Source of the DNA: Lentzea pudingi
Lineage (GTDB): Bacteria; Actinomycetota; Actinomycetes; Mycobacteriales; Pseudonocardiaceae
Direction: 5' to 3'
DNA: 64,000 bases
Assembly (NCBI RefSeq): GCF_014646255.1
Contig: NZ_BMNC01000002.1
Location: forward strand, 248,001-312,000
Made by a program: the position numbers and the translations under genes. Positions 43,204 through 52,010 of the stretch are shown here, in pieces. Within the stretch, counting starts at the first letter, position 1. Every line of letters starts with the position of its first letter. Below the pieces are notes generated by a model. That model was not told the origin of the DNA. It made no database searches and worked only from the letters and a program-made list of their open reading frames with translations.

Positions 43204-44814
43204 CTACTCGACACCGACAAAAATGACCGCGTCGGGCTGGCCGCCCGGATAAGCGGTCACCTCGACCTCCGGATGGGTGACCCGCACGTGGTCCTCCAGC
43301 ACGTCGGCCAGGCCCTCCGGCGCGTCGGCGCCCAGGATCACCGTGACCAGTTCCCCGCCCCCCGCCAGCATGCGGTCGACCAGCCGGCAGGACAGGTCCA
43401 TCAACGACTCCGGCGCCGCGGGACCGGGTTCGATCAGCACGACCTCGCCGTCCAGCATGCCCAGCAGGTCGCCCGGCTGGCAGCGGCCGACCCACGTCAG
43501 GGCCTCGTCCGCGGCGATCGCGAGTTCGCCACGGCGCGTGGCAGCAGCGGCCTCGGCCATGGCGACAACGTCGTCACCGGCGCGCCGAGAGGAGTCGTGC
43601 ACCGCCAACGCTGCGAGAGCCTGCACGGGCGAGAACGTCGGCACCACAACTACGTCCTGCCCAGCGGCCTGTGCGTACGCCACGGCCTCATCCAGTGCCT
43701 CACGGAGGTCCGGGTCGCCGGGCAGAACGGCGACGTGACGCGCGCGCGTCGACACGATGGCGGACACCAGGTCCGTGGGCGTCGCCGAAGAAGAAGCGAG
43801 GTCGAACACCGTGGCGCCTTCCGCACGGAACAGGTCCACGGCGCCGCTCACCACCACCACGATCGCCCGGTCGCGCACGAACCGAGAAGCCTGCGCGGCG
43901 ATCTGATCGGCGAACCGCGCCACCGTGATGCGGTGCGGACGTCCAGCGCGCACACCCGACTCGATGGCCGCGCCGATGTCGTTGCAGTGCACGTGGACGG
44001 TCCACAGCGAGACGCCGTCCCCCACCACCGACACGCAGTCGCCCAGGCCGTTCAACGTGGCGCGCAGCCCGGCCACGAGCTCCTCGGACGTCCCGTCGAG
44101 CAGGTACATGACCTCGTACTCGAACTCCGACGACCCGCTTTCGCGCGCGGTCGTCAGCGACTCCGGCGTGCGCGGCACCAGGGGCGCGTCCACCGGCGTC
44201 TCCACGCTCTGGCCGGTGATCACGGCCGCCAGTGTGTCCAACAACACAACGAGCCCACGCCCGCCCGCGTCGACCACTCCGGCCTTGGCCAGCACCGCGA
44301 GCTGACGGGGCGTATCGGCCAGTGCGACGGCCCCCGCGCGCGACGCCGCCATCACCACGTCGTCCAGGTCGTCCGACCCGCAGTCACGGGCGGCCTCGGA
44401 CGCGGCGTGCAGCACCGACAGCACGGTGCCGGGCACGGGCTTGGACACCGCGGCGGTGGCCAGCTCATCGGCGCGGTGCAGGCCCTTGCGCAACGCCGTG
44501 CCGGTGACCAGCGAGACCTCCTGCACGGTCTCCGCCAGGCCCCTGAGCACCTGGGACAGGATCACGCCAGAGTTGCCGCGCGCCCCGGCCAGCGCGCCGC
44601 GGGCGAGCGCGGACAGCGCGTCCCCCACCGTCGACATGGGCGAGCGCAGCAGCGCGTCGAGCGCCGACTGCATCGTGTGCAGCAGGTTCGTGCCCGTGTC
44701 ACCATCCGGGACGGGGAAGACGTTGATCTGGTCGATCGACTCCCGATTGGCGTCCAACGACCGCACGCAGGCGTCTGCCCATCTGCGCACCGCGACCGCA
44801 TCCATGACCTGCAT
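43204..44814 (-). CDS. DAK2/FakA-like fatty-acid kinase protein
   Basis: A 536-aa protein with an N-terminal DhaL ATP-binding domain (IDQINVFPVPDGDTGTNLLHTMQSAL; GARGNSGVILSQVLRG) and a C-terminal DegV/EDD-adjacent domain, as in FakA/YloV. FakA phosphorylates fatty acids presented by FakB proteins. The strict actinobacterial order rpmB-this-recG is kept. Two ATGs (44814, 44805) are possible starts; the first is used. No fakB gene lies nearby. Confidence 0.88.
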   Translation of the reverse strand: MQVMDAVAVRRWADACVRSLDANRESIDQINVFPVPDGDTGTNLLHTMQSALDALLRSPMSTVGDALSALARGALAGARGNSGVILSQVLRGLAETVQEVSLVTGTALRKGLHRADELATAAVSKPVPGTVLSVLHAASEAARDCGSDDLDDVVMAASRAGAVALADTPRQLAVLAKAGVVDAGGRGLVVLLDTLAAVITGQSVETPVDAPLVPRTPESLTTARESGSSEFEYEVMYLLDGTSEELVAGLRATLNGLGDCVSVVGDGVSLWTVHVHCNDIGAAIESGVRAGRPHRITVARFADQIAAQASRFVRDRAIVVVVSGAVDLFRAEGATVFDLASSSATPTDLVSAIVSTRARHVAVLPGDPDLREALDEAVAYAQAAGQDVVVVPTFSPVQALAALAVHDSSRRAGDDVVAMAEAAAATRRGELAIAADEALTWVGRCQPGDLLGMLDGEVVLIEPGPAAPESLMDLSCRLVDRMLAGGGELVTVILGADAPEGLADVLEDHVRVTHPEVEVTAYPGGQPDAVIFVGVE

Positions 44815-44962
44815 GGCGGCGAGAGTATCCACCCGGTTTGGTCGCGGGTGAGCCCACCGGCTACCCTGATTGGGTTGCCGTGCCCGGTTGAGGCTTGTGC
44901 ACGCTTGCGCGCCCACCGGGACGCGAGACTTACCGCTTGAGGAACCTGAAGGAGTGGCTGAC

Positions 44963-45154
44963 GTGGCTGCCGTGTGCGACGTCTGTGGCAAGGGGCCGGG
45001 CTTCGGCCATTCGGTTTCGCACTCCCAGCGGAAGACGAACCGCCGCTGGAACCCGAACATCCAGTCTGTGCGCGCCAAGGTTTCGGCCTCGCAGCGCCAG
45101 CGGATCAACGTGTGCACGTCTTGCCTGAAGGCCGGCAAGGTCGTGCGCGGCTGA
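44963..45154 (+). CDS. rpmB: 50S ribosomal protein L28
   Basis: A 63-aa ribosomal protein beginning [34 protein letters not shown], unmistakably L28, with the CxxC zinc pairs (CDVC ... CTSC) present. The GTG follows GAAGGAG by eight bases. It is divergent from the FakA-like gene and is followed by a strong terminator. Confidence 0.98.
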   Translation: MAAVCDVCGKGPGFGHSVSHSQRKTNRRWNPNIQSVRAKVSASQRQRINVCTSCLKAGKVVRG

Positions 45155-45173
45155 TCACCGCCACAGTTCGTTT

Positions 45174-46553
45174 TTAGAGTGAGGAGAGCCCGGCTTCGGC
45201 CGGGCTCTTTTCGCGTTTCAGGGCACGGCGCACGAACACCAGACAGGTGACACCGGCCAGCAACGCCCCGGTGCCACCGAGCGCGAACACCGCCCTGGGC
45301 CCGAGGAACAGCAGCAACCCGCCCGCGGCTGCCGTCCCGAGCAGGTTCGCGCCGGTGATCATCGACCCGATGGCGGCGAACGCCCGCCCGCGCATCTCCT
45401 CAGGGGTCCGCAACCGTGCGATGGCGTGGATGGCCACGTTGTCCACCCCGTTGGAGACGCCGCCGATGAACCACCCGATCACGGCGGTGGCGACGAACGG
45501 GAAGGTCGCCGGGATCAGCACCGCGATGCCCGTGGTCACGCCGGTGATCGCCAGCGCGTGAGCGAACTGGGAGGCTGACGTCAGTCGCGCCGCCAGCCGG
45601 TTGCCGACGATGATGCCGACCATCCAGCAGGCCTGCATCGCGCCGAGCAGGAACTCGTCGCCGTGGAGCACGAACCGCACGAACGCCGGGTCTGCCACGT
45701 TGATCACCACCGTCGCTCCGACGAAGCACGCCACCCCCACGACGGCCGCGAACAGCACGCCGTCCCGCCGAACGTGCCGGACGCCGGCGAGCGCGCTGGG
45801 GCGTGCTTCGTGCTCACCGGACGGCCTGCGTTCCGCCTTCACGAACGCCAGGACCAACGCGTAGACGAGGAACGTGCAGCCGTCGATCAGCATCGCGGCC
45901 GGATGACCGAAGAACCCGGCGAGCAGCGCTCCACCGGTGACTCCGGCGATGTTGCCGGCGCTGCGAACTGTGGCGAGGAGGGCGTAGGCGCGTGTCGAGT
46001 GCTCCTCGCCCGCGATGTGCGGCACGAGCGCGGAGATGCAGGGCTGGGCGATCGCCCGCCCACAACCCGAGACGAACACCAGCGCGACGACGAAAACCGG
46101 CTGACCCATCAACGGTGCGATGACCGCAATCGCGACACCCTGACACAGCAGGGCGACGATCAGCAGGCGGCGATTGGGCAGAAGGTCGACGAGCAGTCCC
46201 GCGACAGGCGCGCCGAGAACGAACGGGAGCAGTTCGGCGACGAGGATCGCGGCGACCAGCAACGGGCTGATCGGTGTTGCCCAGAACAGCAGGACAAGCA
46301 ACGACAGCGCGTTGCCGAACTCGCTGACGGCCGCACCGGCGGCCGTCAGCGTCAGATCACGATTGCGAGCGGCAGCTACGGGAGCTTCCAGTCGACCGGT
46401 TCCGCGCCCTGCTTCTCCAGCAGTTCGTTGGCACGGCTGAACGGCTTGGAACCGAAGAACCCGGAGTGCGCCGACAAAGGCGACGGGTGCGCGGACTCGA
46501 TGGCGGGCAACGGTTCGAGCAACGGGCGCAGGTTGCGCGCGTTGCGGCCCCAC
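45174..46553 (-). CDS. MFS transporter (start unresolved)
   Basis: A major facilitator superfamily exporter with about 12 membrane helices. The conserved part begins at [29 protein letters not shown], just after the ung stop codon. In that frame the only ATG/GTG/TTG codons are a GTG at 46553, deep inside ung, and a TTG within the first helix. The true start may therefore be a CTG or other non-standard codon near 46390, or the gene may overlap ung by 178 bases. Loop motifs such as [16 protein letters not shown] fit drug-exporter-like MFS. Its last codons form one arm of the rpmB terminator. Confidence 0.75.
   Translation of the reverse strand: MGPQRAQPAPVARTVARHRVRAPVAFVGALRVLRFQAVQPCQRTAGEAGRGTGRLEAPVAAARNRDLTLTAAGAAVSEFGNALSLLVLLFWATPISPLLVAAILVAELLPFVLGAPVAGLLVDLLPNRRLLIVALLCQGVAIAVIAPLMGQPVFVVALVFVSGCGRAIAQPCISALVPHIAGEEHSTRAYALLATVRSAGNIAGVTGGALLAGFFGHPAAMLIDGCTFLVYALVLAFVKAERRPSGEHEARPSALAGVRHVRRDGVLFAAVVGVACFVGATVVINVADPAFVRFVLHGDEFLLGAMQACWMVGIIVGNRLAARLTSASQFAHALAITGVTTGIAVLIPATFPFVATAVIGWFIGGVSNGVDNVAIHAIARLRTPEEMRGRAFAAIGSMITGANLLGTAAAGGLLLFLGPRAVFALGGTGALLAGVTCLVFVRRALKREKSPAEAGLSSL
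45185..45211 (+). terminator. rpmB terminator, embedded in the 3' end of the MFS gene
   Basis: AGAGCCCGGC-TTCG-GCCGGGCTCT followed by TTT is a textbook intrinsic terminator 30 bases after the rpmB stop. On the other strand the same bases encode the last residues of the MFS protein. Confidence 0.9.
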
Positions 46554-47050
46554 AGAATGGAGACCAGAGGTGCGTCACGGGCGGCGAGAGCCTTGATCGC
46601 CTGCTCGGTGACGGCCTCCCAGCCCTTGCCCTGGTGGGAGTTCGCCTTGCCGGGCTGCACGGTCAACGCCCTGTTGAGCAGCAGGACACCGCGCTCCGAC
46701 CACGGCGTCAGGTCGCCGTTGGACGGAATCGGGTGGCCTAGGTCCTCGGCGTATTCCTTGTAAATGTTGATGAGCGACTTGGGAATGGGACGGACGTCCG
46801 GCGCGACCGAGAACGACAGGCCGACCGCGTGGCCGGGCGTCGGGTACGGGTCCTGGCCGACGATCAGCACCTTCACCTGGTGGAACGGCTGCTGGAAAGC
46901 GCGCAGCACGTTCTCGCCCGCGGGTAGGTAGGTGCGACCGGCGGAAACCTCCGCGCGCAGGAACTCACCCATGGCGGCGATCTGGTCAGCGACGGGGGCG
47001 AGAGCTTCAGCCCAACCGGCTTCGACAACTTCAGTGAGGGGACGAGCCAC
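46376..47050 (-). CDS. ung: uracil-DNA glycosylase
   Basis: Family 1 uracil-DNA glycosylase, 224 aa. The catalytic water-activating motif GQDPYP is at 65-70 (D67), and the uracil-binding/minor-groove loop HPSPLSA starts at 188. The GTG at 47050 gives the usual N-terminus. It sits in the mycobacterium-like thiL...ung...rpmB neighbourhood. Confidence 0.97.
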   Translation of the reverse strand: MARPLTEVVEAGWAEALAPVADQIAAMGEFLRAEVSAGRTYLPAGENVLRAFQQPFHQVKVLIVGQDPYPTPGHAVGLSFSVAPDVRPIPKSLINIYKEYAEDLGHPIPSNGDLTPWSERGVLLLNRALTVQPGKANSHQGKGWEAVTEQAIKALAARDAPLVSILWGRNARNLRPLLEPLPAIESAHPSPLSAHSGFFGSKPFSRANELLEKQGAEPVDWKLP

Positions 47051-47070
47051 GGCTGTGAACCCTATCTCAC

Positions 47071-47592
47071 TCAATCGAGCCGACGGAGCTTCTCCCGGTA
47101 CAAAGCGATGTTCTGGACGTATTTCTCGACGATGAACGCCCAGGCCTGTTCCGGCACAACGTGTCCGGCACGTTCGCGGGCGGGAACTCCCAGCACCATC
47201 GTGCGTTCGCGGACGTGGCCGTCGAACGAGACCACCGCGCCGGCGCCGACGATCGCGCCCTTCTCCACGATGGAACCGTTGAGCACCACCGAACCCGACG
47301 CGATGAGGCAGTCGTCGGCGACGGTCGCGCCCTCGATGTGCACGTTGTGGCCGATGACGCACGACGACCCGATGTGCACCGGGTGGACCTCGGTGCAGTG
47401 GATGACCGTGCCGTCCTGGATCGACGTGCGCTCGTCGACCACGATGCGCCCGTAGTCACCGCGCAGCACGGCTTGCGGCCACACCGAGGAGAACGCGCCG
47501 ATGCGCACGTCGCCGATCACCGTCGCGTCCGGGTGCACGTACGCCTCCGGGTGGATCTGCGGCGTGTAGTCCCCCAGCGCATAGATGGCCAT
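47071..47592 (-). CDS. gamma-carbonic-anhydrase-like hexapeptide protein
   Basis: A 173-aa left-handed beta-helix protein with repeating hexapeptides ([52 protein letters not shown]). Histidines in [13 protein letters not shown] and IGHNVHIEG lie where gamma-class carbonic anhydrases bind metal. Whether it hydrates CO2 is not shown; many such proteins (YrdA type) do not measurably. The ATG is at 47592. Confidence 0.88.
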   Translation of the reverse strand: MAIYALGDYTPQIHPEAYVHPDATVIGDVRIGAFSSVWPQAVLRGDYGRIVVDERTSIQDGTVIHCTEVHPVHIGSSCVIGHNVHIEGATVADDCLIASGSVVLNGSIVEKGAIVGAGAVVSFDGHVRERTMVLGVPARERAGHVVPEQAWAFIVEKYVQNIALYREKLRRLD

Positions 47593-47602
47593 GCGCCTGA
47601 AC

Positions 47603-48058
47603 CTACAACGACTTCCCGTAGCAGCGGCTCTCCGGGTGGTCCCGGTACACGCCGAAGTTGGCGATCTGCTCGTACCCGCTGGAGGTGTAGAGGCTGATCG
47701 CCTCGGGCTGCCGCGTCCCGGTCTCCAGCACCATCCGCTCGAGACCGGCCTCTCGGGCCGTGGCCTCCAGGTGGGCGAGCACGAGCCTGGAGAGGCCCTT
47801 GCCGCGTGCGGCGTCGACGACGTACATCCGCTTGATCTCGGCGGCACCGGCCAGTTCGTCGTTCACGCGCCAGCCGCCGCACGCCACGGGCACGTCGTCG
47901 AGGTAGCCGATGACGAAGTAGCCCAGCGGCGCGGCGAACTGCGCCGGGTCGACCGGCGTCACGTCGACTTCGCCGTAGCGCTCGACGTAGACCTGCTGGA
48001 GGTCCGCGATCATCTTGACCGAGTCTGGATGGTCATACGCGCGCGTGCATAGTTCCAC
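47603..48058 (-). CDS. GNAT family N-acetyltransferase
   Basis: A 151-aa single-domain GNAT: IKRMYVVDAARGKGLSRLVLAHLEATA is the acetyl-CoA motif, and PEAISLYTSSGYEQIANFGVYRDHPESRCYGKSL is the typical C-terminus of a GNAT subfamily acting on amino acids or small amines. The GTG at 48058 is used, 11 bases after the thiL stop, so both may share a transcript. Confidence 0.85.
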   Translation of the reverse strand: MELCTRAYDHPDSVKMIADLQQVYVERYGEVDVTPVDPAQFAAPLGYFVIGYLDDVPVACGGWRVNDELAGAAEIKRMYVVDAARGKGLSRLVLAHLEATAREAGLERMVLETGTRQPEAISLYTSSGYEQIANFGVYRDHPESRCYGKSL

Positions 48059-48069
48059 AGCGTTGAAGT

Positions 48070-49038
48070 CTACGCCCGCCAGTGCTCCCAGCCAGGAGGT
48101 TTTTCGTAGACCCTGCCGTCGACCGTGACACCTTCTCCCGCGCGGACCGTGCCGATGGTCGTCCAGCCGGGCGGCACCGCCTTGGGACCGGGGAACGTCG
48201 CCGCGAGGGCGTGGTCCTCGCCTCCGGTCAGTGCCCAGTGCCGCGCGTCCCCGCCGAGCGCCGACGCGACGTCGAGCAGGCGCGGGTGCAACGGCAGCAG
48301 TTCGGTGCGGATGTCGATCGCGACGCCCGAGGAGTCCGCGATGTGGCTCAGGTCCTGCAGCAGCCCGTCCGAGACGTCGATCATGGACGTGGCGCCCGCC
48401 TCGGCGGCCCTCGGCCCCTCCTCGTACGGCGGCTCCGGGGTGCGCTGGGCGTTCACGATGCCGACCGGCGAACGGAATCCGCGGCCGAGCACGGCCAGTC
48501 CCGCGGCGGCCCAGCCGAGCCTTCCGGTGACCGCCACGACGTCCCCCACGAGCGCGCCGGACCTCGTGATCGGCTCGAGTCCGTTCATGTCGCCCATGGC
48601 GGTGATCGAGATCACGAGCGTGGCGGAGCTGACCATGTCGCCCCCGACGATGCCCGCGCCGGCCTTCGCCGCCTCGTCCCACAGGCCCGCCATGATCCCC
48701 TCGACGACCGACGCGGGCGTGTCCGCGGGGCACGCGAAACCGACGAGCAGGGCCGACGGCAACGCTCCCATGGCGACGACGTCGGCGAGGTTCACCGCGG
48801 CCGCTTTTCGGCCCACCTGCTCGGGACTGGACCAGTCGAGTCTGAAGTGGACACCCTCGACGAGCACGTCCATCGAGGCGACGACCCGTCCATCCGGGAC
48901 GGCGACGACGGCCGCGTCGTCACCGGGACCGAGGATGGTCGTCTCCGGCTGCGCCCGACCGGTCGTCACCCGATGGATGAGATTGAACTCACCCACATCG
49001 GCGACCGTCTCCGCGTCGCGCGGCGGCTCCGGACGCAA
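48070..49038 (-). CDS. thiL: thiamine-monophosphate kinase
   Basis: Final step of thiamine diphosphate synthesis. From the TTG at 49038 it is 322 aa; this start has GGGAGG five bases upstream, whereas the longer frame has none. Motifs: GDDAAVVAVPDGRVVASMDVLVEGVHF, then NLADVVAMGA and IDVSDGLLQDL, as in the AIRS-like ThiL family. Position next to ung and the Lrp-type protein matches mycobacteria. Confidence 0.93.
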   Translation of the reverse strand: MRPEPPRDAETVADVGEFNLIHRVTTGRAQPETTILGPGDDAAVVAVPDGRVVASMDVLVEGVHFRLDWSSPEQVGRKAAAVNLADVVAMGALPSALLVGFACPADTPASVVEGIMAGLWDEAAKAGAGIVGGDMVSSATLVISITAMGDMNGLEPITRSGALVGDVVAVTGRLGWAAAGLAVLGRGFRSPVGIVNAQRTPEPPYEEGPRAAEAGATSMIDVSDGLLQDLSHIADSSGVAIDIRTELLPLHPRLLDVASALGGDARHWALTGGEDHALAATFPGPKAVPPGWTTIGTVRAGEGVTVDGRVYEKPPGWEHWRA

Positions 49039-49135
49039 AGTTGCCTCCCAATCTGAACATTCGGAACCCCAACTGGGGTACGTTGCGTGACACGTTCCTA
49101 CCTCGACCCAACCTGTCGCGACGAAGGGGCACGCC

Positions 49136-49369
49136 GTGGTGCATGCATACATCCTCATCCAGACCGAGGTCGGCAAGGCCGCCGCAGTCGCCTCCGAGAT
49201 CTCCGGGATCACCGGGGTAGCCACCGCAGAAGACGTCACCGGGCCTTACGACGTCATCGTGCGCGCCGAAGCGGAGACCGTCGACCAGCTCGGCCAGCTC
49301 GTGGTCGCGCGGATCCAGAACGTCGAAGGCATCACCCGCACCTTGACCTGCCCGGTGGTCCATCTCTAA
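49136..49369 (+). CDS. Lrp/AsnC-type ligand-binding (RAM) protein
   Basis: A 77-aa stand-alone RAM domain with no helix-turn-helix: VHAYILIQTEVGKAAAVASEISGITGVATAEDVTGPYDVIVRAEAETVDQLGQLVVARIQNVEGITRTLTC. Such proteins bind amino acids and may modulate full-length Lrp relatives. GTG start; the conserved neighbour of thiL in actinomycetes. Confidence 0.9.
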   Translation: MVHAYILIQTEVGKAAAVASEISGITGVATAEDVTGPYDVIVRAEAETVDQLGQLVVARIQNVEGITRTLTCPVVHL

Positions 49370-49392
49370 CCAGCCCGTGTTGTCATAACCGG

Positions 49393-49956
49393 GTGACTCA
49401 GCAGGAATCCACGTCGGCGCTGTCCCGGCCGCTGCTCGCGGCGGTCGGGCTCGCTGTCGTGCTCGCCATCGGTGTCGCCGGGCTCGGTCTGTGGCTGGGC
49501 ACGGGAAACCAGTCCGAGGACGTGCCCGGTCGCACGGGTCCCCTCGCGCTGGTCTCGATCGACGCCCCGGCTGCGGCCAGCCCGGAATGCGCTTCCCTGG
49601 TCGAGAAGCTGCCGGTGGGACTGCCGTCCGGCAAGGACATGCTGTCGCGCCGGGAGCTCGCCTCGCCCGCTCCCCCCGCCACGGTCGCGTGGGGTGACGC
49701 CAAACACGATCCGGTGGTTCTGCGGTGCGGCCTGCCACGGCCTTCGGAACTGTCGGCGACCTCGCAGCTGCGCGTGATCTCCGACGTCCAGTGGCTCGAG
49801 CTGCCCGGTTCGGACAGTTCGACCTGGGTGATCGTCGACCGCGGCGTGTACGTGGCGCTGACGGTGCCCGCCGACGCGGGCACCGGACCGTTGCAGGACG
49901 TCTCGACGACGGTGCGCGACCTGCTCGCGAAGCAGCCGGTCAAGACGACGGCCTAG
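49393..49956 (+). CDS. DUF3515 membrane protein
   Basis: A 187-aa actinobacterial protein with one N-terminal membrane helix (RPLLAAVGLAVVLAIGVAGLGLWL) and an external domain with two conserved cysteines (SPECASLVEKLP and VLRCGLPRP) that probably form a disulfide. It shares its end with the convergent ddl gene (4-base overlap), as in mycobacteria. Function unknown. GTG start. Confidence 0.87.
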   Translation: MTQQESTSALSRPLLAAVGLAVVLAIGVAGLGLWLGTGNQSEDVPGRTGPLALVSIDAPAAASPECASLVEKLPVGLPSGKDMLSRRELASPAPPATVAWGDAKHDPVVLRCGLPRPSELSATSQLRVISDVQWLELPGSDSSTWVIVDRGVYVALTVPADAGTGPLQDVSTTVRDLLAKQPVKTTA

Positions 49957-51002
49957 CGGAGGCCTGAGCCCCGCGCGATCGCCGTCTCGATCAACGTGGT
50001 CAGCAACGTGGTGAAGTCGATGCCCGTCGCCTCCCACGCCTTGGGGTACATGGAGATCGGCGTGAAGCCGGGCATCGTGTTGAGCTCGTTGATGATCAGC
50101 TCGTGCTGCTCGGTGAGGAAGAAGTCCACCCTGGACAGACCTTGGCAGTCGAGCGCCTTGAACGCGGTGACGGCGAGCTCGCGCAGCTGCGCGGTGATGT
50201 CGTCGTCGAGCTTCGCCGGGATGTCGGCCTCGTAGGAGTCGTTGACGTACTTGGCCTCGAAGTCGTACCAGTCGGCGCCTTCCCCGACCGGGCGCAGCTC
50301 GGCGGGCAGCGACGCCTCGACGCGGCCGTCCGGGAACTCCAGCACCGCGACCTCGATCTCGCGGGCGTTCTGCACACCGGCCTCGATGATGACCTTGGGA
50401 TCGTGCTGGCGCGCCTCGAAGATGGCGGCGTCGAGGTCGTTCCAGTCGGGCACCTTCGAGATGCCGACGGACGACCCGGCACGGGACGGCTTCACGAACA
50501 CCGGCAGCCCGAGATGCTCGCGCTCGTCGAGGGTCAGCGTGGTGGCGGCGCGGTCGAGGGCGACGAACCTGCCGACGCTGATGCCCTCGGCCTGCAGGAT
50601 CTTCTTGGCGAAGACCTTGTCCATCACGGCCGCCGACGCGAACACGCCGGGACCGACGTAGGGGACGCCGCCGAGTTCGAGCAGGCCCTGGATCGTGCCG
50701 TCCTCGCCCCACGCGCCGTGCAGCAGCGGGAAGACGACGTCGACGTCCTTCAGCGCCTGGCCCGGCTCGACCGCCGTGACGGTCTGGTTCCGCAGCGTCG
50801 GGAGCTTGCCGGAGCCCGACTCCAGCGCGGTCGGGTCCGTGCCGAGTGCCCACTGCCCCTGCGGCGTGATGCCGACCGGCACCACCTCGAACCGGTCCGC
50901 GTCGAGGTGCGGCAGGACGCTCTTGGCGGACTGGCAGGAGACCTCGTGCTCGGAGCTGCGGCCGCCGAACACCACGGCCACCCTCGTCTTGCGCTGCGTC
51001 AT
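49953..51002 (-). CDS. ddl: D-alanine-D-alanine ligase
   Basis: ATP-grasp enzyme making the D-Ala-D-Ala terminus of peptidoglycan precursors, 349 aa. Start MTQRKTRVAVVFGGRSSEHEVSC; then VFPLLHGAWGEDGTIQGLLEL, LPVFVKPSRAGSSVGISKV (ATP-binding) and SRVDFFLTEQHELIINELNTMPGFT (metal-binding and substrate loop). The ATG at 51002 is the family start; the frame is open another 319 codons. Confidence 0.97.
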   Translation of the reverse strand: MTQRKTRVAVVFGGRSSEHEVSCQSAKSVLPHLDADRFEVVPVGITPQGQWALGTDPTALESGSGKLPTLRNQTVTAVEPGQALKDVDVVFPLLHGAWGEDGTIQGLLELGGVPYVGPGVFASAAVMDKVFAKKILQAEGISVGRFVALDRAATTLTLDEREHLGLPVFVKPSRAGSSVGISKVPDWNDLDAAIFEARQHDPKVIIEAGVQNAREIEVAVLEFPDGRVEASLPAELRPVGEGADWYDFEAKYVNDSYEADIPAKLDDDITAQLRELAVTAFKALDCQGLSRVDFFLTEQHELIINELNTMPGFTPISMYPKAWEATGIDFTTLLTTLIETAIARGSGLR

Positions 51003-51059
51003 GCGGGCGACCCTACCCGTTTGGGCGATTGTCCTTACTCGCCAGTTAGCCTCGGTCGC

Positions 51060-52010
51060 GTGCTGGAGATCAAACCGCTCGACCTGGGTGACGTGGCCCT
51101 GCTCGACGCCTACGCGGACGTGCGGATCGCCGCCCAGACGGGGAAGGGACCCGGCCGGGAGCGGATCGTCGAGTCGCTGCGGGAGGCGAACCCGGACTTC
51201 AGCGAGGTGGTCCGCCTCGTCGCCCGTCGTGACGGCGAAGGCGTCGGCATCACGTCCGTGGGTCTGCTCGGTGGTGTGAACGCGCGGCTGGCGGTCGGCC
51301 CGATCACGGTCCACCCGGAGCATCGCCGGCAGGGCGTCGGCACCGCACTGCTGGAGGCGTTGCTGCCGGAGCTGCGCGCCCGCGGGCGGGACACGTTCGA
51401 GAGCTGGGGCGTGATCAAGGACAGCGCGGGCGAGCACTGGGCGACGGCGCGCGGGCTCCACGTCGCCGCGTCCAGGGTGATCCAGGTGCTCACGATCGCC
51501 GGCACCGCCGAGCCGGTCGTCCCGGCGGGGTACCGGCTGGAACGGTGGAACGGCGCGACGCCGGAACACCTGCTGGTGTCCGTGGCCGAGACGAGGCAGT
51601 CGATCCTCGACGCGCCCGCCACGGAGTCCGCGGTGCGGGCACCGGAGTGGACGCCGGAGCTCGTGCGCGCCGAGGAGGCCGAGGCGCGGGAGGCCGGCGT
51701 CGAGCAGCGCGTCGTCGTCGCGGTCGAGGAGACCACCGGCCGAGTCGTGGCGCTGACCGACGTCCCGCTGCACCCCGGCGACTCGACGCACACCCGCTGG
51801 GGCAGCACGATGGTCACGCCCGCTCACCGCGGCCACGGACTCGGCCGGGTCGTCAAGGCGCACATGCTGCACTGGCTGCGCGCCGACCGGCCGGAACTGG
51901 AACGCGTCGACACCGGGACGGACGCGGGCAACTCCCCCATGATCAAGGTCAACGAGCAACTGGGGTTCGTCGTCGACCGCGAGGTCGTCGTGGTCAGCCG
52001 TTCCTTCTGA
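51060..52010 (+). CDS. double GNAT-domain acetyltransferase
   Basis: A 316-aa protein with two GNAT folds. The N-terminal ITVHPEHRRQGVGTALLEALLPEL and the C-terminal TMVTPAHRGHGLGRVVKAHMLHWLR are both motif A sequences, so both halves may bind acetyl-CoA. GTG start at 51060, 58 bases from the divergent ddl start. Substrate unknown. It overlaps the convergent MocR gene by 17 bases. Confidence 0.87.
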   Translation: MLEIKPLDLGDVALLDAYADVRIAAQTGKGPGRERIVESLREANPDFSEVVRLVARRDGEGVGITSVGLLGGVNARLAVGPITVHPEHRRQGVGTALLEALLPELRARGRDTFESWGVIKDSAGEHWATARGLHVAASRVIQVLTIAGTAEPVVPAGYRLERWNGATPEHLLVSVAETRQSILDAPATESAVRAPEWTPELVRAEEAEAREAGVEQRVVVAVEETTGRVVALTDVPLHPGDSTHTRWGSTMVTPAHRGHGLGRVVKAHMLHWLRADRPELERVDTGTDAGNSPMIKVNEQLGFVVDREVVVVSRSF

